Shown here: positions 50,301 through 61,150 of the stretch, piece by piece | Layout of the letters: each line of letters starts with the position of its first letter | Position numbering within the stretch: the first letter of the stretch is position 1 | Assembly: GCA_018136815.1 (NCBI GenBank) | Contig: CM030936.1 | Location: 3,452,524 to 3,516,523, forward strand | Source: Isochrysis galbana | Lineage: Eukaryota > Haptophyta > Isochrysidales > Isochrysidaceae | DNA: 64,000 bases | Direction: 5' to 3' | The notes under the pieces: model-generated | Seen by the model: the letters and a program-made list of their open reading frames with translations, nothing else | Told to the model about the DNA's origin: nothing | Databases searched by the model: none | Program-made: the position numbers and the translations under genes

Positions 50301-53300
50301 TTGTTGCGCCGCCTTTCCAACCTCTCCTCGACGAAGCACCTGCGTGTGCAACGCAAGGCAAAGCAGATCATTACCAACTGCCGCGACAACATCGCTGAAC
50401 AGAACAAGGAGCTCGTGCTGCCCGAGCTCAAGCGCATGGCCGCCGGTGAGATGTCCGGCGCCGACGAGCTCGCCGCCGTATCACGCATGGCGGCGCAGCT
50501 CAAACTTTGCCAGCCAAAGCTCCTCTCGATGATCGCCACATCGGACAAGGCGCTCAAGCGCGCCATCATCCGCGCGAGTGTGATGCTGTGGTACAAGCAA
50601 GGCGGCATGTCCAACGTTTCTTTCAAGACATATCTGCGTAAGGGAAAAGAGAAGTCGGCCGTCACATGGGAGTACACCTCCGAAGCCGGCGAGCCGCGCT
50701 TCGGCATCTTGCTCGCCTTCCAGACGACCGACGACCTCGAGGCCAATTTCGACGACCTATGCAAGCTTGCGCTCGAGGAGAAGCGCACCAAGGAGGACGG
50801 CGCTGCGCCCGCATCGCCAGCGCTCAACAAGCCCATGTCGCGCAACGCCTCGGCGCAGGCGCTCAAGGAGCTCGCCGCCTCGCCCACGCCTTCCTTTCCT
50901 GGCGCGGCCGAAGTGTGCTTGCACGTCCTCGTACTGGGCGAATACAAGCCGCTCGACGCCGACACCAAGCGCGGCCTCCCGCACAAGTCGTTCCGCCGCT
51001 CATACGCCTATGCGGTTATGGACGAGATGTCGACCTCCAAGATGTACGCCAAGCTGGTCTCAACCAAGGCGGGCTTCTTGCGGGCCAACTCGGTCGAGTC
51101 CGTCACGGTGATGTTGCCGCACTCGACCGTCTCGGACAACCTGAACTATGTCTCGATTTACAATTTTGTCGCGGCGCAGGCGTACGAAGAGCACAAGATC
51201 ACGCGCCACATTCTGCCGCCCGAGGCGACAATGCTCGAGCTCGGCCGCCTATCGAACTTCAACGTTGACCGCTGCTGGTTCCCCGACGCGCCGCACACCC
51301 ACGTTTACTTCGCCTCCGCCAAACAGCAGGCGCTCGACACGCGCCTCTTCGTGCGCGCTCTCCACTCGCGCGCGCCCGCCCTCGAGCGCGATGAGGCAGT
51401 CGAGAATTTGCGCTCGCTATGCACGTCTGAGATGGCTGTCACGCTGGCGACGCTCGAGCAGGCTATTGGCGACTCGCGCTACCAGATCACCGAGTCGAAC
51501 CACCTTTTCTTCCGCTCCACTTCGCCGCTCTGCCTGGCGCTGGACGAGGCGATCGCGATTGTTCGTGGGCTGCTGCCCACCCATCAGGCCAAGTTTGCCT
51601 CTCTCAAGGCGACAGAGCTTGAGCTGGTGCTACCGCTGTGGGACCCGACGACACCCAAGGTCGACCTTCCCGCGACTTCGCCGACGATTGCGCGCGTCAT
51701 CTGTCGGCTCGGCCCATCGGTCAGGATCGATACCTTTGAGGAGGTCTGCCTCGACGACGGCTCGCTCGGGTTGCGCCAGATACGCCCTGCGCAGAGCACA
51801 CGCGGCGCATCCTCCGAGCCTCCGGTAGCGCTCAAGCCGTACCCGCTGCTTTCCGTCATCGATCAGAAGCGCCTCAAGTGCCAGAAGCTTAGCACCACCT
51901 ACTGCTACGACTACATCCATCTGTTCGACATTGCGCTCGCCGCCGCGTGGGAGCGCGCCGCCGCCGCGGACCCCTCGCTCTCCGCGCCGTCGGAGAAGGT
52001 GGTGGCGACCGAGCTCGCCCTCTCGCCCGATGGGGCGCGCGTCGTCCCACTCGAGCACGCGCAGAAGCCGGGGTCCAATAAGATAGGCATGGTTGCCTGG
52101 AGTGTCACTCTCTACACGCCCGAGGTGCCTGGCGGCCGCACCATCGTCGTGATCGCCAACGACATCACGTTCGCGAATGGCGCCTTTGGCCCGCAGGAGG
52201 ACCTGGTTTACGAACGCGCCTCTCAGTACGCACGCGAACGTGGTGTGCCACGCATCTACATGGCCGCCAACGCCGGCGCGAAGTTCGGTCTCTCCGACGC
52301 AGTGAAGAAGTGCTTCCGCGTACAATGGGTCGGTGGCGACGACCCTTCCAAGGGTGTCTCCTACCTGTGGCTCACCGACAAGGACAAGGAGGCCCTCGGC
52401 GATGCGGTAGTTACTGAGCGTGTCGATGCCCCGCCCGTTGACGATGAAGATGAGGACGAGGCAGAGGAGCCGCCCGTCCGCCACCACAACAGGATTGTGG
52501 CTATTATCGGCCACGAGGAGGGCCTGGGCGTGGAGTCGCTCCAGGGCGCCGGTGCCATCGCCGCTGAGACGTCCATTGCCAACCGCGAAATCTTCACGCT
52601 CTCGTATTGCACTGCGCGCAACATTGGCATTGGGTCGTACGTCCTCCGCCTCGGCCAGCGCGTGATCCAGCAGCGCGACGCACCCATCATCCTCACCGGC
52701 TACGTGGCGCTCAACAAGCTGCTCGGCACGACCGTCTACGAGTCCAACCTCCAGCTAGGTGGCCCCGAGGTCATGGGCGGCAATGGTGTCTCCCACATGC
52801 TTGTCAAGGATGACCTCGAGGCTGTGCATAGAATCGTGCAGTGGCTTGGCTTTGTGCCCGTCAAAGTGGGCGCGCCGCTGCCGATCATCAAGATCACAGA
52901 CCCAATCGAGCGTACCGTCGACTACTTGCCTGAGAAGGGCATTCCGTACGACCCGCGTCTGCTACTCACCGGCGGTCTGAAAGACGGAGTTTACAAGTCG
53001 GGGCTGCTCGACCGCGACTCTTTCGTTGAGACGCTCTCGGACTGGGCGAAGACGGTCGTCATTGGCCGTGGCCGGCTCGGCGGCATGCCCATTGGCTGCA
53101 TCGTCACCGAGAACCGCCTCGTTGAAAAGGCTATCCTCGCCGACCCGGCCAACCTCGAATCGAAGCCGCAGGTACAGATGCAAGCCGGTCAGGTTTGGTT
53201 CCCTGACTCGGCCTACAAGACCGCCCAGGCTATCCAGGACTTCAACTCAGGCGAGGGCCTCCCACTACTCATCCTCGCCAACTGGCGTGGCTTCTCGGGC

Positions 53301-54079
53301 GGCCGCAAGGACATGTTCGAGGAGGTGCTCAAATTTGGCTCTTTCATCGTCGACCAGCTCACACAGTTCCGTCAACCCATTTCGGTATACATTCCGCCCT
53401 TCTGCGAGATTCGCGGTGGCGCGTGGGTCGTCATTGACTCTAAGATCAACCCGGCCTTCATGGAGATGTATGCCTCGGAAACGGCGCGCGGCGGCGTGCT
53501 CGAGCCCGCCGGTATCGCGGAGATCAAGTTCCGCAAGCCGGATGTACTCAAGGCGATGACGCGCATTGATAAGCAGTTGCAGTGGATGAGCATGAACGAG
53601 GCGACCGGCGTAGTGCGCGCCGAGGACATCGAGCAGCGTAAGACGGAGCTCCTCCCCTACTACCAGCCCCTCGGAGAGCTCATTTCGGACCTCCACGACC
53701 GGCCTGAGCGTATGCTCGCCAAGGTTCGCCAGCTGCCTGCATCGACCTATGTGCTAGTGCGCGCGAGTCGAGCCTTGGGTCCTTGTATCGCTCTATGGTT
53801 GTGTCGGCCAGCCACTGAGAATGCTCACGCCTTTCCACTCCCGTCTCTCAGGGCGTCATTCGCTCCATCGTCCCGTGGCACAACTCACGCTCCTTCTTCT
53901 ATTGGCGCATGCGCCGCCGCGTGCGAGAGGAGGAACTCGTCCGTGAGCTCCAAGCGATTAAGGCGGCTGAGGGTTCGTCGATGACCCACGACGAGGCCCT
54001 TGCTCAGGTGCACGAGAAGCTCCCCGCCGACGCTCTCAAGGACGACAAGCGCTGCCTTGAGATGCTCCTGTCCGCATGA
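47338..54079 (+). CDS. ACC1: homomeric acetyl-CoA carboxylase
   Basis: Three exons (47338-48093, 48195-53723, 53852-54079) encode 2170 residues. Both introns are GT-AG, phase 0, 101 and 128 bp. It makes malonyl-CoA for fatty acid synthesis and elongation. The biotin carboxylase domain starts at GGTRVIRSILVANNGMAAAK, with the ATP-grasp loop ASEGGGGKGVR (about 210-220), GRDCSMQRRFQKI (about 274) and LELNPRLQVEHPVTE (about 335). The biotinyl domain has EMEVMKML with the biotin Lys at about 686. A long central region follows. The carboxyltransferase begins near 1500, with IANDITFANGAFGPQEDLV, GGPEVMGGNGVSHM and NWRGFSGGRKDMFEEVLKFG (about 1948). Exon 3 encodes the conserved end GVIRSIVPWHNSRSFFYWRM. 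Length fits the family (about 2200). No N-terminal targeting peptide is evident from this start, so a cytosolic form is likeliest. Confidence 0.97.
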
Positions 54080-55124
54080 TCGCTCTGTGGCCACTCCGGA
54101 GGGCAAGCGGGGCGATTTACACGTTGTGAAACCTGATATCAACAGGGGCGGCAAACGCCCGACCATGCGGACCGCAACGTCGCCTACCGCACGAGCCCAC
54201 TGTGTTGGCTGACCGTGACGAGCAACGTTCCCCCTTTACTGCAGCGCCGGCGAGCTTCAATCCCCCCCCCCCCCCCCCCCGCATGCAACCTCGCGGTCGA
54301 TAGAGCATGGTACTGGAGCACCCGCTCTATCTATTCGCACGATTGTTGGCCGTTCTCGATGAGGCCATCTAGTACCTAGAATCGCACGTCTCGCCTCGAC
54401 ACTTCCGCTAGAGGGCTATTACGCGGGATGTGGCCCGGTGGCCGTCGGATCCATTGCCCCCCCCCCCCCCCAATCCACACATCTCGCGTGATCGGCCTTC
54501 GCTTGGACGAGGCGTCCGCCGCTGGCCTGCCCGCCACGCCGGCTGGCTTTCGACGAGCCATGCAGCGCATGGTGGCGGGCTACCCACCCCCGATCTATCT
54601 ATTGAGATTTCCTGTCCCGTTGCCTACCCCCCTCTGCATGCGCATGTAAAGATGATATATAACAAGAGTGCGTGCCGCTATTGCCATACTAAAATCTGAA
54701 GATTCGGGGTTCCACAAGCAGACGCGGTACTAACGACCATTCAATCGACACCGCCATTACAGCCTCTAGTCTCTAGTTCCCCAACTATCAACTAGAGCTA
54801 CATGTCGGTAAAAAAAAGCAGGGGGCTTTATTGCAACTACTGAAAAGGATGGGGCTGCATTTTTGACTGTGGCTGCGGCGCAATACCCAATAAACCTATA
54901 GGGGGCCACCTGCCACCACGGAAATCTTCGCCAAGAAATGGTGAGATTCGACCGCCCCTCCTCTCCCCGCGCCCTCACGTCGCCACGCGCGCTCACGCTC
55001 TATCTACCTCTAACTAAACCATTTGCCATTTGCGGTTTGCGGTCGTGCCCACGGGGGCAGTGGCAATGGCGGCACAGTATGGCGCATAGGCGTGCGTGCA
55101 TCAAGTTTTAATGTGAGTAGTATT
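54080..55124. other. no gene seen downstream of the carboxylase
   Basis: Two poly-C tracts of 15-18 bases (54262-54279, 54459-54473) occur. CTGAAGATTCGGGGTTCC at about 54703 is a fragment of the M-family end. Confidence 0.4.
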
Positions 55125-55525
55125 AAAGCATAAAAAACTTCATAAGATTCTTACCGCACTCGCGGCGAATGGAACCCCTACCTACCCCTACCTACTACCT
55201 ACACGTAGTATACTTTCTATCCCCACTCCTCCGGCCCTTCCCCCCCGCCATCAGGCGGCTCCCCCCGTGCACTACTAGGGGGGTCGGGGTGAAGGGCTTA
55301 GATATGGTCCGGTGGCCTGCGCCCCCCCCCCCCCCCCCCCGGTGATCCGTTCCCCCCTTCCTCCTATGCCTACCGGGTTGGGGCTGGCGGCGGCCTTAGA
55401 CCCGACTTTTCTTGTACTACAAATAGTGCGGGTGCGGGACTTACCCACCCCCTTCTCCGCGCTCTCTCTCCCCTCTCCTGCAGGCACGCGCGATGGCGTG
55501 CCTGCGACAGGCCTGCAGCCGCCCA
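55125..55525 (+). repeat. I-family repeat, copy 2
   Basis: It is colinear with 26330-26796 from AAAAAACTTCAT...TTACCGCACTCGCGGCG to GCGACAGGCCTGCAGC. The poly-C tract is 20 bases here. Confidence 0.75.
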
Positions 55526-55539
55526 TGGCGACCCCATGA

Positions 55540-56300
55540 GGCTCTTGGAGGCCAGCTCACTCAGGGGGCAGAGGAGGCTGGGGCTGGGCCCTGGCCTCCC
55601 CTACCTCTCCCTCGCTGGCGCTCCTGAGCCTCAGGGGTCCCCAATATGCACTTGTCTGCTTGTCGAATAGGGTGGGAGGAGGGGTTGGAGCGATGGGCTG
55701 GCCACGACAGGCTAGGACGCACGAGGAAGGCAAGCCTGCCAGTGAGAGAGTGCGTCAGTCCCCTCGGCCCGTTTGCGAATGCAAACGGGTCTCGTTTCTC
55801 ACCACAGCTCCATCGGGGGGGGGTGCCCTCTCCCTCGTTCCATTCTCTTCCGCCCCGGTCCCTGCGGCGCGTCGCCATGCGGCGCACCACGGCTTGCTCT
55901 CAGAGGTCCTTCAAGGGCGCCCAGAAGGCCAGCAGGGGCAGCTCAGGGGCAGTGGAGGCTAGCTAGGGCTCAGCCCCTGGCCCCCCCTGCCTCTCCCTCG
56001 CTCGCCTCGCTAGCCTTGCGTGCCGCCCTGAGTCCCCTGTCTGCCGGGCGACCAGGGATGGGGGGGGGGGTCAGTACGAGAGCTGGCCCATGCGGTCCTG
56101 GGAGTGCGGCTCGCGGCCCGCGCCCACGCGCCCACTAGGGCTCTGGGCTAGAATGATGATTGCCCAGCCCCTGCCCAGCCCCCAGCCCCTGCCAGAGAGC
56201 AGGGGCTGAGGTTGAATGTACGGGCCCACCCCGGGGGGTGTCCGCGATGGAGAGAGGGGGGCGCGAGGCCCCCATTGACCCCCACTTATGAAAGTAGGTT
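55540..56300 (-). mobile_element. E-family retroelement, copy 3
   Basis: On the minus strand it opens with a weak stem ACTT-TCAT-AAGT (56284-56295) and GGGTCAATGGGGGCC. It is colinear with the 21.4 and 33.6 kb copies, including GTCGCCATGCGGCGCACCAC (inverse) and GTTTGCGAATGCAAACGGG. Its distal part, near 55540-55640, is F-like (GGGGGCAGAGGAGGCTGGGG). Confidence 0.7.
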
Positions 56301-56439
56301 GCGGGTTATCTTAACTAATTTTATGGCCAGTCGGAATCTATTTCGCCGTCAAAAGTCGGAGGAGGGAGGGCAGGGTGTCTGGCCCTAACTAAGAAGTTTT
56401 TTCTTTGAAGAGCCACGTGCCACGTATATTAAAAAAAAA

Positions 56440-56700
56440 TTCTGAAGATTCGGGGCTACTCGCCTACTAGCTATGGGTCTCTCCTTTGCCTTTGCTAACT
56501 ACAACGCCCTTAGCTTCCCTCCCTCCACCTCTTCCCCTGCCCCCCTTCTTTCCTTTTTCTTCGGTTTCCGGGGTCCGGCCTCGGTGCACTAACTACCTGA
56601 GGCCTGGTTCGGAGTGTGGGGTCCGGGCAGGCCTTTTGAGTTTGTCGATATTGCCGTGTGTGTCTATCCGTCTACGTTTTGTTTGTTTTAGTTAAGTCCG
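56440..56700 (-). repeat. M-family repeat, copy 4 (inverted)
   Basis: It starts TTCTGAAGATTCGGGGCTAC and includes TTCGGTTTCCGGGGTCCGG and CTGGTTCGGAGTGTGGGGTC, the inverse of parts of the 9.4 and 22.1 kb copies. Confidence 0.5.
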
Positions 56701-56904
56701 GGTTCTAATGTCTCTAGTGTCAGTTTTGGATGGCGTGCCAAAGCTTCAATTGCTTTGGTTGTCTTGCTCCTTGATCTCCTCGACGGCGTGTACGGTCCCC
56801 AGCCTGGTGGTCGAGAGCCACGTATATTATCTCCTGAGATAGGCTAGAGGCTAGAATGGGCGCGTCCTTCGTGGTCGTGTTGTCCTCCGAGAGAACTGGG
56901 TGTG

Positions 56905-57790
56905 GGGCGTCCTACTCGACCCGATCGAATAGAGCCGGGATGTCCCCGCTCGAGTGCTTCGGGGTGAACCTCTGAAAAAACTGTTTCGTGACTAATTCTA
57001 ATTCTAATTCTTCCGCTCTTATAATTTTCCCCGCAAGCGACGGCGGAGGGTCGTAGGTTCTCCGTTTGTCGATCACTTTCTCGTTGAGTTCTCGCAGCGT
57101 GCCGCCGCTTGTTCGCCCCGGGAGGTTTCGCATTTGGTTCTCCCTGCCTTTGGCCAGCGCGTCGATTTCTTCGTGGACGTAGGTCGGTTTCTTCTTTCTT
57201 TCGACCGTTAGCGCTAAGAGTAGGAAGGCCGTTTTATGTTTTGTTTGCGTCCATTTTTCCATTTCGCCGCCTTGGCTTGTTCGGGGTTCTCCCGATTCCG
57301 CATATTGCCGTTTCCAGAGCTGGTTAATATATACTACTATATGGTTAATTATCATTTTGTTTGATAACCTCCGGTTCCGATTCTTCTGTTCTTCTAGGAT
57401 TTCCGGCGGGTTATTGATGCGAGCCTCTATTAGGGTCGCCCTCTGGGGAGTGGCCGTGGAGAAGGTCGCAACCACCGGGTGGTGATCCGAGACCGCTGTG
57501 CCCGTAAAGAGGCGGAGGTCTATATGCGACAATTGTCATCTCCATCTCCATGCCCATGCCCATGCCGAGTAGTAGTTAGCTGCGTAGATTCTATCGATCC
57601 TAGTGTGTGTCAAGTGTCCGCATCTCGTAAAACTTCGTGAAAGATTCGGGTTTACCAAAATTTGGACGTCCGTGAGTCCATGGGCGGCCAGCGCCCTAGT
57701 GAGGAGTCTGCCTCCGATGCTGGCGTATGATCCGGCCCCTTGCAAAGACATAAATAAAAGTCACACGATAGTTTCACCGCATAGAAGTTA
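56905..57790 (-). pseudogene. LINE ORF2 fragment (APE domain end and linker)
   Basis: The minus frame 57751-57536 reads LLTRALAAHGLTDVQILVN and HTRIDRIYAANYYSAW. A shifted frame 57532-56912 continues LRLFTGTAVSDHHPVVATFS through RRTYDPPPSLAGKIIRAEE to TPKHSSGDIPALFD. It is clearly homologous to residues about 165-430 of LINE A ORF2 but diverged. Short in-frame microsatellites were gained (WAWAWRWR, ELELELV). It is truncated at both ends with no RT. Confidence 0.85.
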
Positions 57791-57816
57791 GAAGCGCGTG
57801 TCTTGCGGCGCGCGCG

Positions 57817-59775
57817 ATGCATTCCTTCCGGAGGGACGGCGCCGGCTGCTCCCCAGTTCCTCCGCAGCCAGCGCCAGTCCCACGTGAGAACTGGCGCGCG
57901 GGCGAGTGTCACGAGGCGCGACCGACCGATCGGCGCATTGAGGCGCTGGGAGAGAGGGTGGTGCCGCCTCAGAAGCGGCCGAGAGCAAGGGAGGAGAGGT
58001 GGTCTGTGGCCCCTTGGAGGGACGAGGAGAGGGGAGGAAAGGGGCTGGGGCGCGTGACTAGGACGGCTGAGGACGGGCCGACGCGGCAGGAGGAACGGCC
58101 GCTCCTCGCAGCCGCGGCGCATCTGGGAGCCAGTCAGACACCTGTATCGTCACACAGCGGTATGGGCACGGGTGCCCCAGCACCACAGGATGGTCCAGCC
58201 GATGGATGGCCCACCACGGATAGGCGCACCGGCGCCGCCTCCTTCACCCCTGCCTCTCACGCGCCGCCAGTTACTGCCGCCCCCACCCTTCTGACACAAG
58301 AGGCAAGCACTGCGCCTGCTCCTGCAACCGCCCCCGTGCCTGCTCCCTTGCACTACGAGCGAGAGCGGGACGACTCACAGAAAACAGCAGGCTTCCACAA
58401 TTCGGTGGCCGGAAATGGAAACTTCGCCAGATCTAGCACAGGCGGCTGGTCGAAGAGCAGTCACAGGGGAGGTAGTGGTCCCATTTCGCACCTTCCTCTC
58501 AGATCGCGCTGGTTATCTGAGCATCATGGTCGCAAGACTGAGCAAAGAACCAGTTCGCCGTCCCGTGGTGCCGGTGCAACTGAATCGGCATGCGAACGCG
58601 CGCCAGCGGTGAAGGCGGCGTGTGACGGCGCGCCAGTGGCAAAGGCAGCTTGCGAGGGCGCAGCAGCGGCAAAGACGACAAGTGAGGGCGCCCCGACGGC
58701 AAAAGCCGGGTTTGAGGACGCGCCAATGGCGAAGGGGGCGTGCGAAGGCACTCCGGCGGTGAAAAGGGCGTGCGAGATTGCTGCAACTGCGAAAAGGGCG
58801 TGTCAGATTGCTCCAACTGCGAAAAGGGCGTGTGAGGGCATTCCAGCAGTGGAGGAAGTGTGTGATGGTGCTCCAACGCCGAAGGGGGCGTACGAGGGCG
58901 CTCCAGCGGCGGAGGGGTCGTGCGAGGGCGCTCCAGCGGCGGAGGGGTCGTGCGAGGGCGCTCTAGTGGCAAAGGAGCCATACGAGAGCGCGCTAGTGGC
59001 CAAGGGGGCGTGCACGGGCGCGCTTGCGGCCAATGGGGCATGCGAGAGCGCGCCAGCGGCGAGTGTGGCGAGTGATGCCGCGCCAACAGCATCAGTGACT
59101 TCGCATGATAGCTCAGGAGCAACTGACGAATTACCCTCCACTCGGCGAGCTTCTCGTCCTGTTGCCGCAACCCAAGGAGAGACGGCTATGGCATCTAGTG
59201 GGGCATTCGCCAAAAGCTGGTGGGAGAGTAGATCCTCCGCAGAGTCATTCGAACAGGATACTCTGCATACACAGTGCACGCTCCACGCGCCAGCAGAAGC
59301 TCTCGACGCAGGGTGGCCACATGACAGTTGCAAGGGTACAGTAGAAGCAAATGTCAAGTGTGCAATGGTTCCAATCTATCCCGACAGTCGTTCCACAACT
59401 GCAGCTCCGGATGCTAGTGAGATGTCAAGGTCGAAGAAGCGTGCACACTTGATGGACGGTGACAGCAGACGGGGCCCCTCGTGTGCGAAACGGCGTGCTT
59501 TCTCATCCGAGCCTGATGAGGGCGTTGCCTGCGGGGATGACGTGGTCCGCAAATTTGGGAAAGATAGGAGCGCTAGCGTGGGCGGTGGTGCGGGCAGCAA
59601 ATCCGTCACGACTGTTCAGGAGGCACAGCGAGCTTACCGTGAGGCGATCGTCGAGCGCGGCGCACTCATAGAACTCTCAGCACCTGAGCTGAGTGAGCTG
59701 CATTCGGCACATCTAGAGATGTTGGAGGTCATCCAAGACGCACAGTGGAGATTGATGGAGGGCGACCCGGGGTAA
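57817..59775 (+). CDS. 652-residue protein with 17 tandem Cys-containing decapeptides
   Basis: It is a single open frame from an ATG (MHSFRRDGAGCS) to TAA. The N-terminal ~250 residues are charged and Pro/Thr/Ser-rich, probably disordered. From about residue 258 (near nt 58588) to 430 there are 17 repeats of consensus CEGAPAAKGA, for example CDGAPVAKAA, CEGTPAVKRA and CEGAPAAEGS. Most keep the Cys, an acidic residue, Gly, Ala-Pro and Lys. A Ser-rich linker and a basic patch (SRSKKRAHLM, CAKRRAF) follow. The end is helical (VQEAQRAYREAIVERGALIE, ELSELHSAHLEMLEVIQDAQ). No family recognised. The minus strand is also open across the repeat, but this frame is the longest and has an ATG and a non-repetitive helical end. 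It begins about 30 bp from a LINE fragment. Confidence 0.5.
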   Translation: MHSFRRDGAGCSPVPPQPAPVPRENWRAGECHEARPTDRRIEALGERVVPPQKRPRAREERWSVAPWRDEERGGKGLGRVTRTAEDGPTRQEERPLLAAAAHLGASQTPVSSHSGMGTGAPAPQDGPADGWPTTDRRTGAASFTPASHAPPVTAAPTLLTQEASTAPAPATAPVPAPLHYERERDDSQKTAGFHNSVAGNGNFARSSTGGWSKSSHRGGSGPISHLPLRSRWLSEHHGRKTEQRTSSPSRGAGATESACERAPAVKAACDGAPVAKAACEGAAAAKTTSEGAPTAKAGFEDAPMAKGACEGTPAVKRACEIAATAKRACQIAPTAKRACEGIPAVEEVCDGAPTPKGAYEGAPAAEGSCEGAPAAEGSCEGALVAKEPYESALVAKGACTGALAANGACESAPAASVASDAAPTASVTSHDSSGATDELPSTRRASRPVAATQGETAMASSGAFAKSWWESRSSAESFEQDTLHTQCTLHAPAEALDAGWPHDSCKGTVEANVKCAMVPIYPDSRSTTAAPDASEMSRSKKRAHLMDGDSRRGPSCAKRRAFSSEPDEGVACGDDVVRKFGKDRSASVGGGAGSKSVTTVQEAQRAYREAIVERGALIELSAPELSELHSAHLEMLEVIQDAQWRLMEGDPG

Positions 59776-61150
59776 TGCCTGCGGACTATGAGTGGCGTCG
59801 CTAGTGCCGCGTGCCGCGCAGGCACTAGAGCTTCTGATGGCGGTCAGTGGGCGGTTAGTGGGCTGCCTGTAGATGGAGACGATGGAACGTGCACGATGAT
59901 ACGCGTCTTAGAGGCGCCTTCGCCGACGCTCCTATATGCGCCAGCGGAATGCATATGATGAACAGACGACTACATGCATAGCTCCGAAAGTTCATGCTGC
60001 ACAAATGTGCTTCCAGGCCCGGCCAATTGAATTTGAGAAGCAGGCAAGACTGAGACGTGGATGGTGTCTGTTGTTGCCATTTCACTTATTGCACTTGAGA
60101 GCATCTGTGATGCCCCACTTTCCACTTTCGCAATCTAAACTTCTATTGACCAGGTGCTGCGCAACTAAGTTTTTACTTTTTATATTGAGTTCACAATGGG
60201 GAGGCGCCTCGTGCCGTCTTTATCGGGCCCTAGTCCCCTCCAGGGGAGCCCGTCATTCACCCGCATGCTCTGCTATCTAACATAAGCTGAGCGCAAAGCA
60301 CTCAACGCGCCACTCGCCACTCTAACACTTCGGTCCCAGTGGCCAGTGGGCGCGATTCATGATTCATGAGGCCCACACTCCAAGCTAGGCCGGCTTGGGC
60401 CTGCTCTCATGGATCATGGACTCCCCCCCTTCCCCCCCATCCTGCCGCCACGCATACAGGGGCCTTTCTTTGGGATGCATCCATGAGCCTGACGAGGTGT
60501 GCAAGTGTAGGGGACGAGGGGAGAGGCAAGGAGGGGGGGGGAAAGAAGGTGAAGGTGCAACCTGAGCTGAACAATCAAGATGGAGGTCCAGTTCCAGTTC
60601 TACCAGTTAATTGTTAATTTTTCTCCCTACCCCGCCCCATTTTGGGATAAAAAACCTGTTAATATTCTCGCCTCACGCGTGGCACTGGAGTACGCTTTCG
60701 TAGCCACGCCCATTCCCCTTCCTCACCCTCACTACCCGCCTTGCGGCAACTCCCCTCGTGCTCTACTTACTTAGCTAGGGGCTCAGGTCGTGGGGGGGGA
60801 CTTGAGTTGAGCGGGGTGCACTTCCCCCCAGTGGTATGTTCTTGCCTTCCTCCTGTGCCGCCGAGTGACTTGTTTGTTCTAGATACGTCGTGGGTTTCCG
60901 TCGCTGTTGTGTTGCTGTTCGTTCCATGACAGTTGACGGTCACATGTCCCATTTTGGGGTAAAAATATAGCAGCACTAGCACCCACAATTTGGAGAGCCG
61001 AACGGCAACTCACCACCCCTCACTTTCATTTCGATGACTCCTCCTTTCGCGCGCATTGGGCCGCTCAGAAGTCAAAAGGTGCAGCTTCTATGAATTTGTG
61101 AATGTGCAACATGAACCTATTTATAGTCCATTTTTCTTTTCCACCCCCAT
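59776..61150. other. no gene supported
   Basis: Near 60158 the phrase CAACTAAGTTTTTACTT followed by GAGTTCACAATGGGG resembles a degraded F-type 5' end (stem-loop then ATG). Segments 60480-60620 and 60640-60970 show scattered repeat words (GGTGCAACCTGAG, CCCATTTTGGGAT/GTAAAAA), nothing more. Confidence 0.35.

Noticed and set aside
58499..59357. Minus-strand gene opposite the decapeptide repeats
   Set aside because: Its frames cover only the repeat region, are shorter and switch frame; the plus frame is longer, with an ATG and a non-repetitive end. Not fully excluded.
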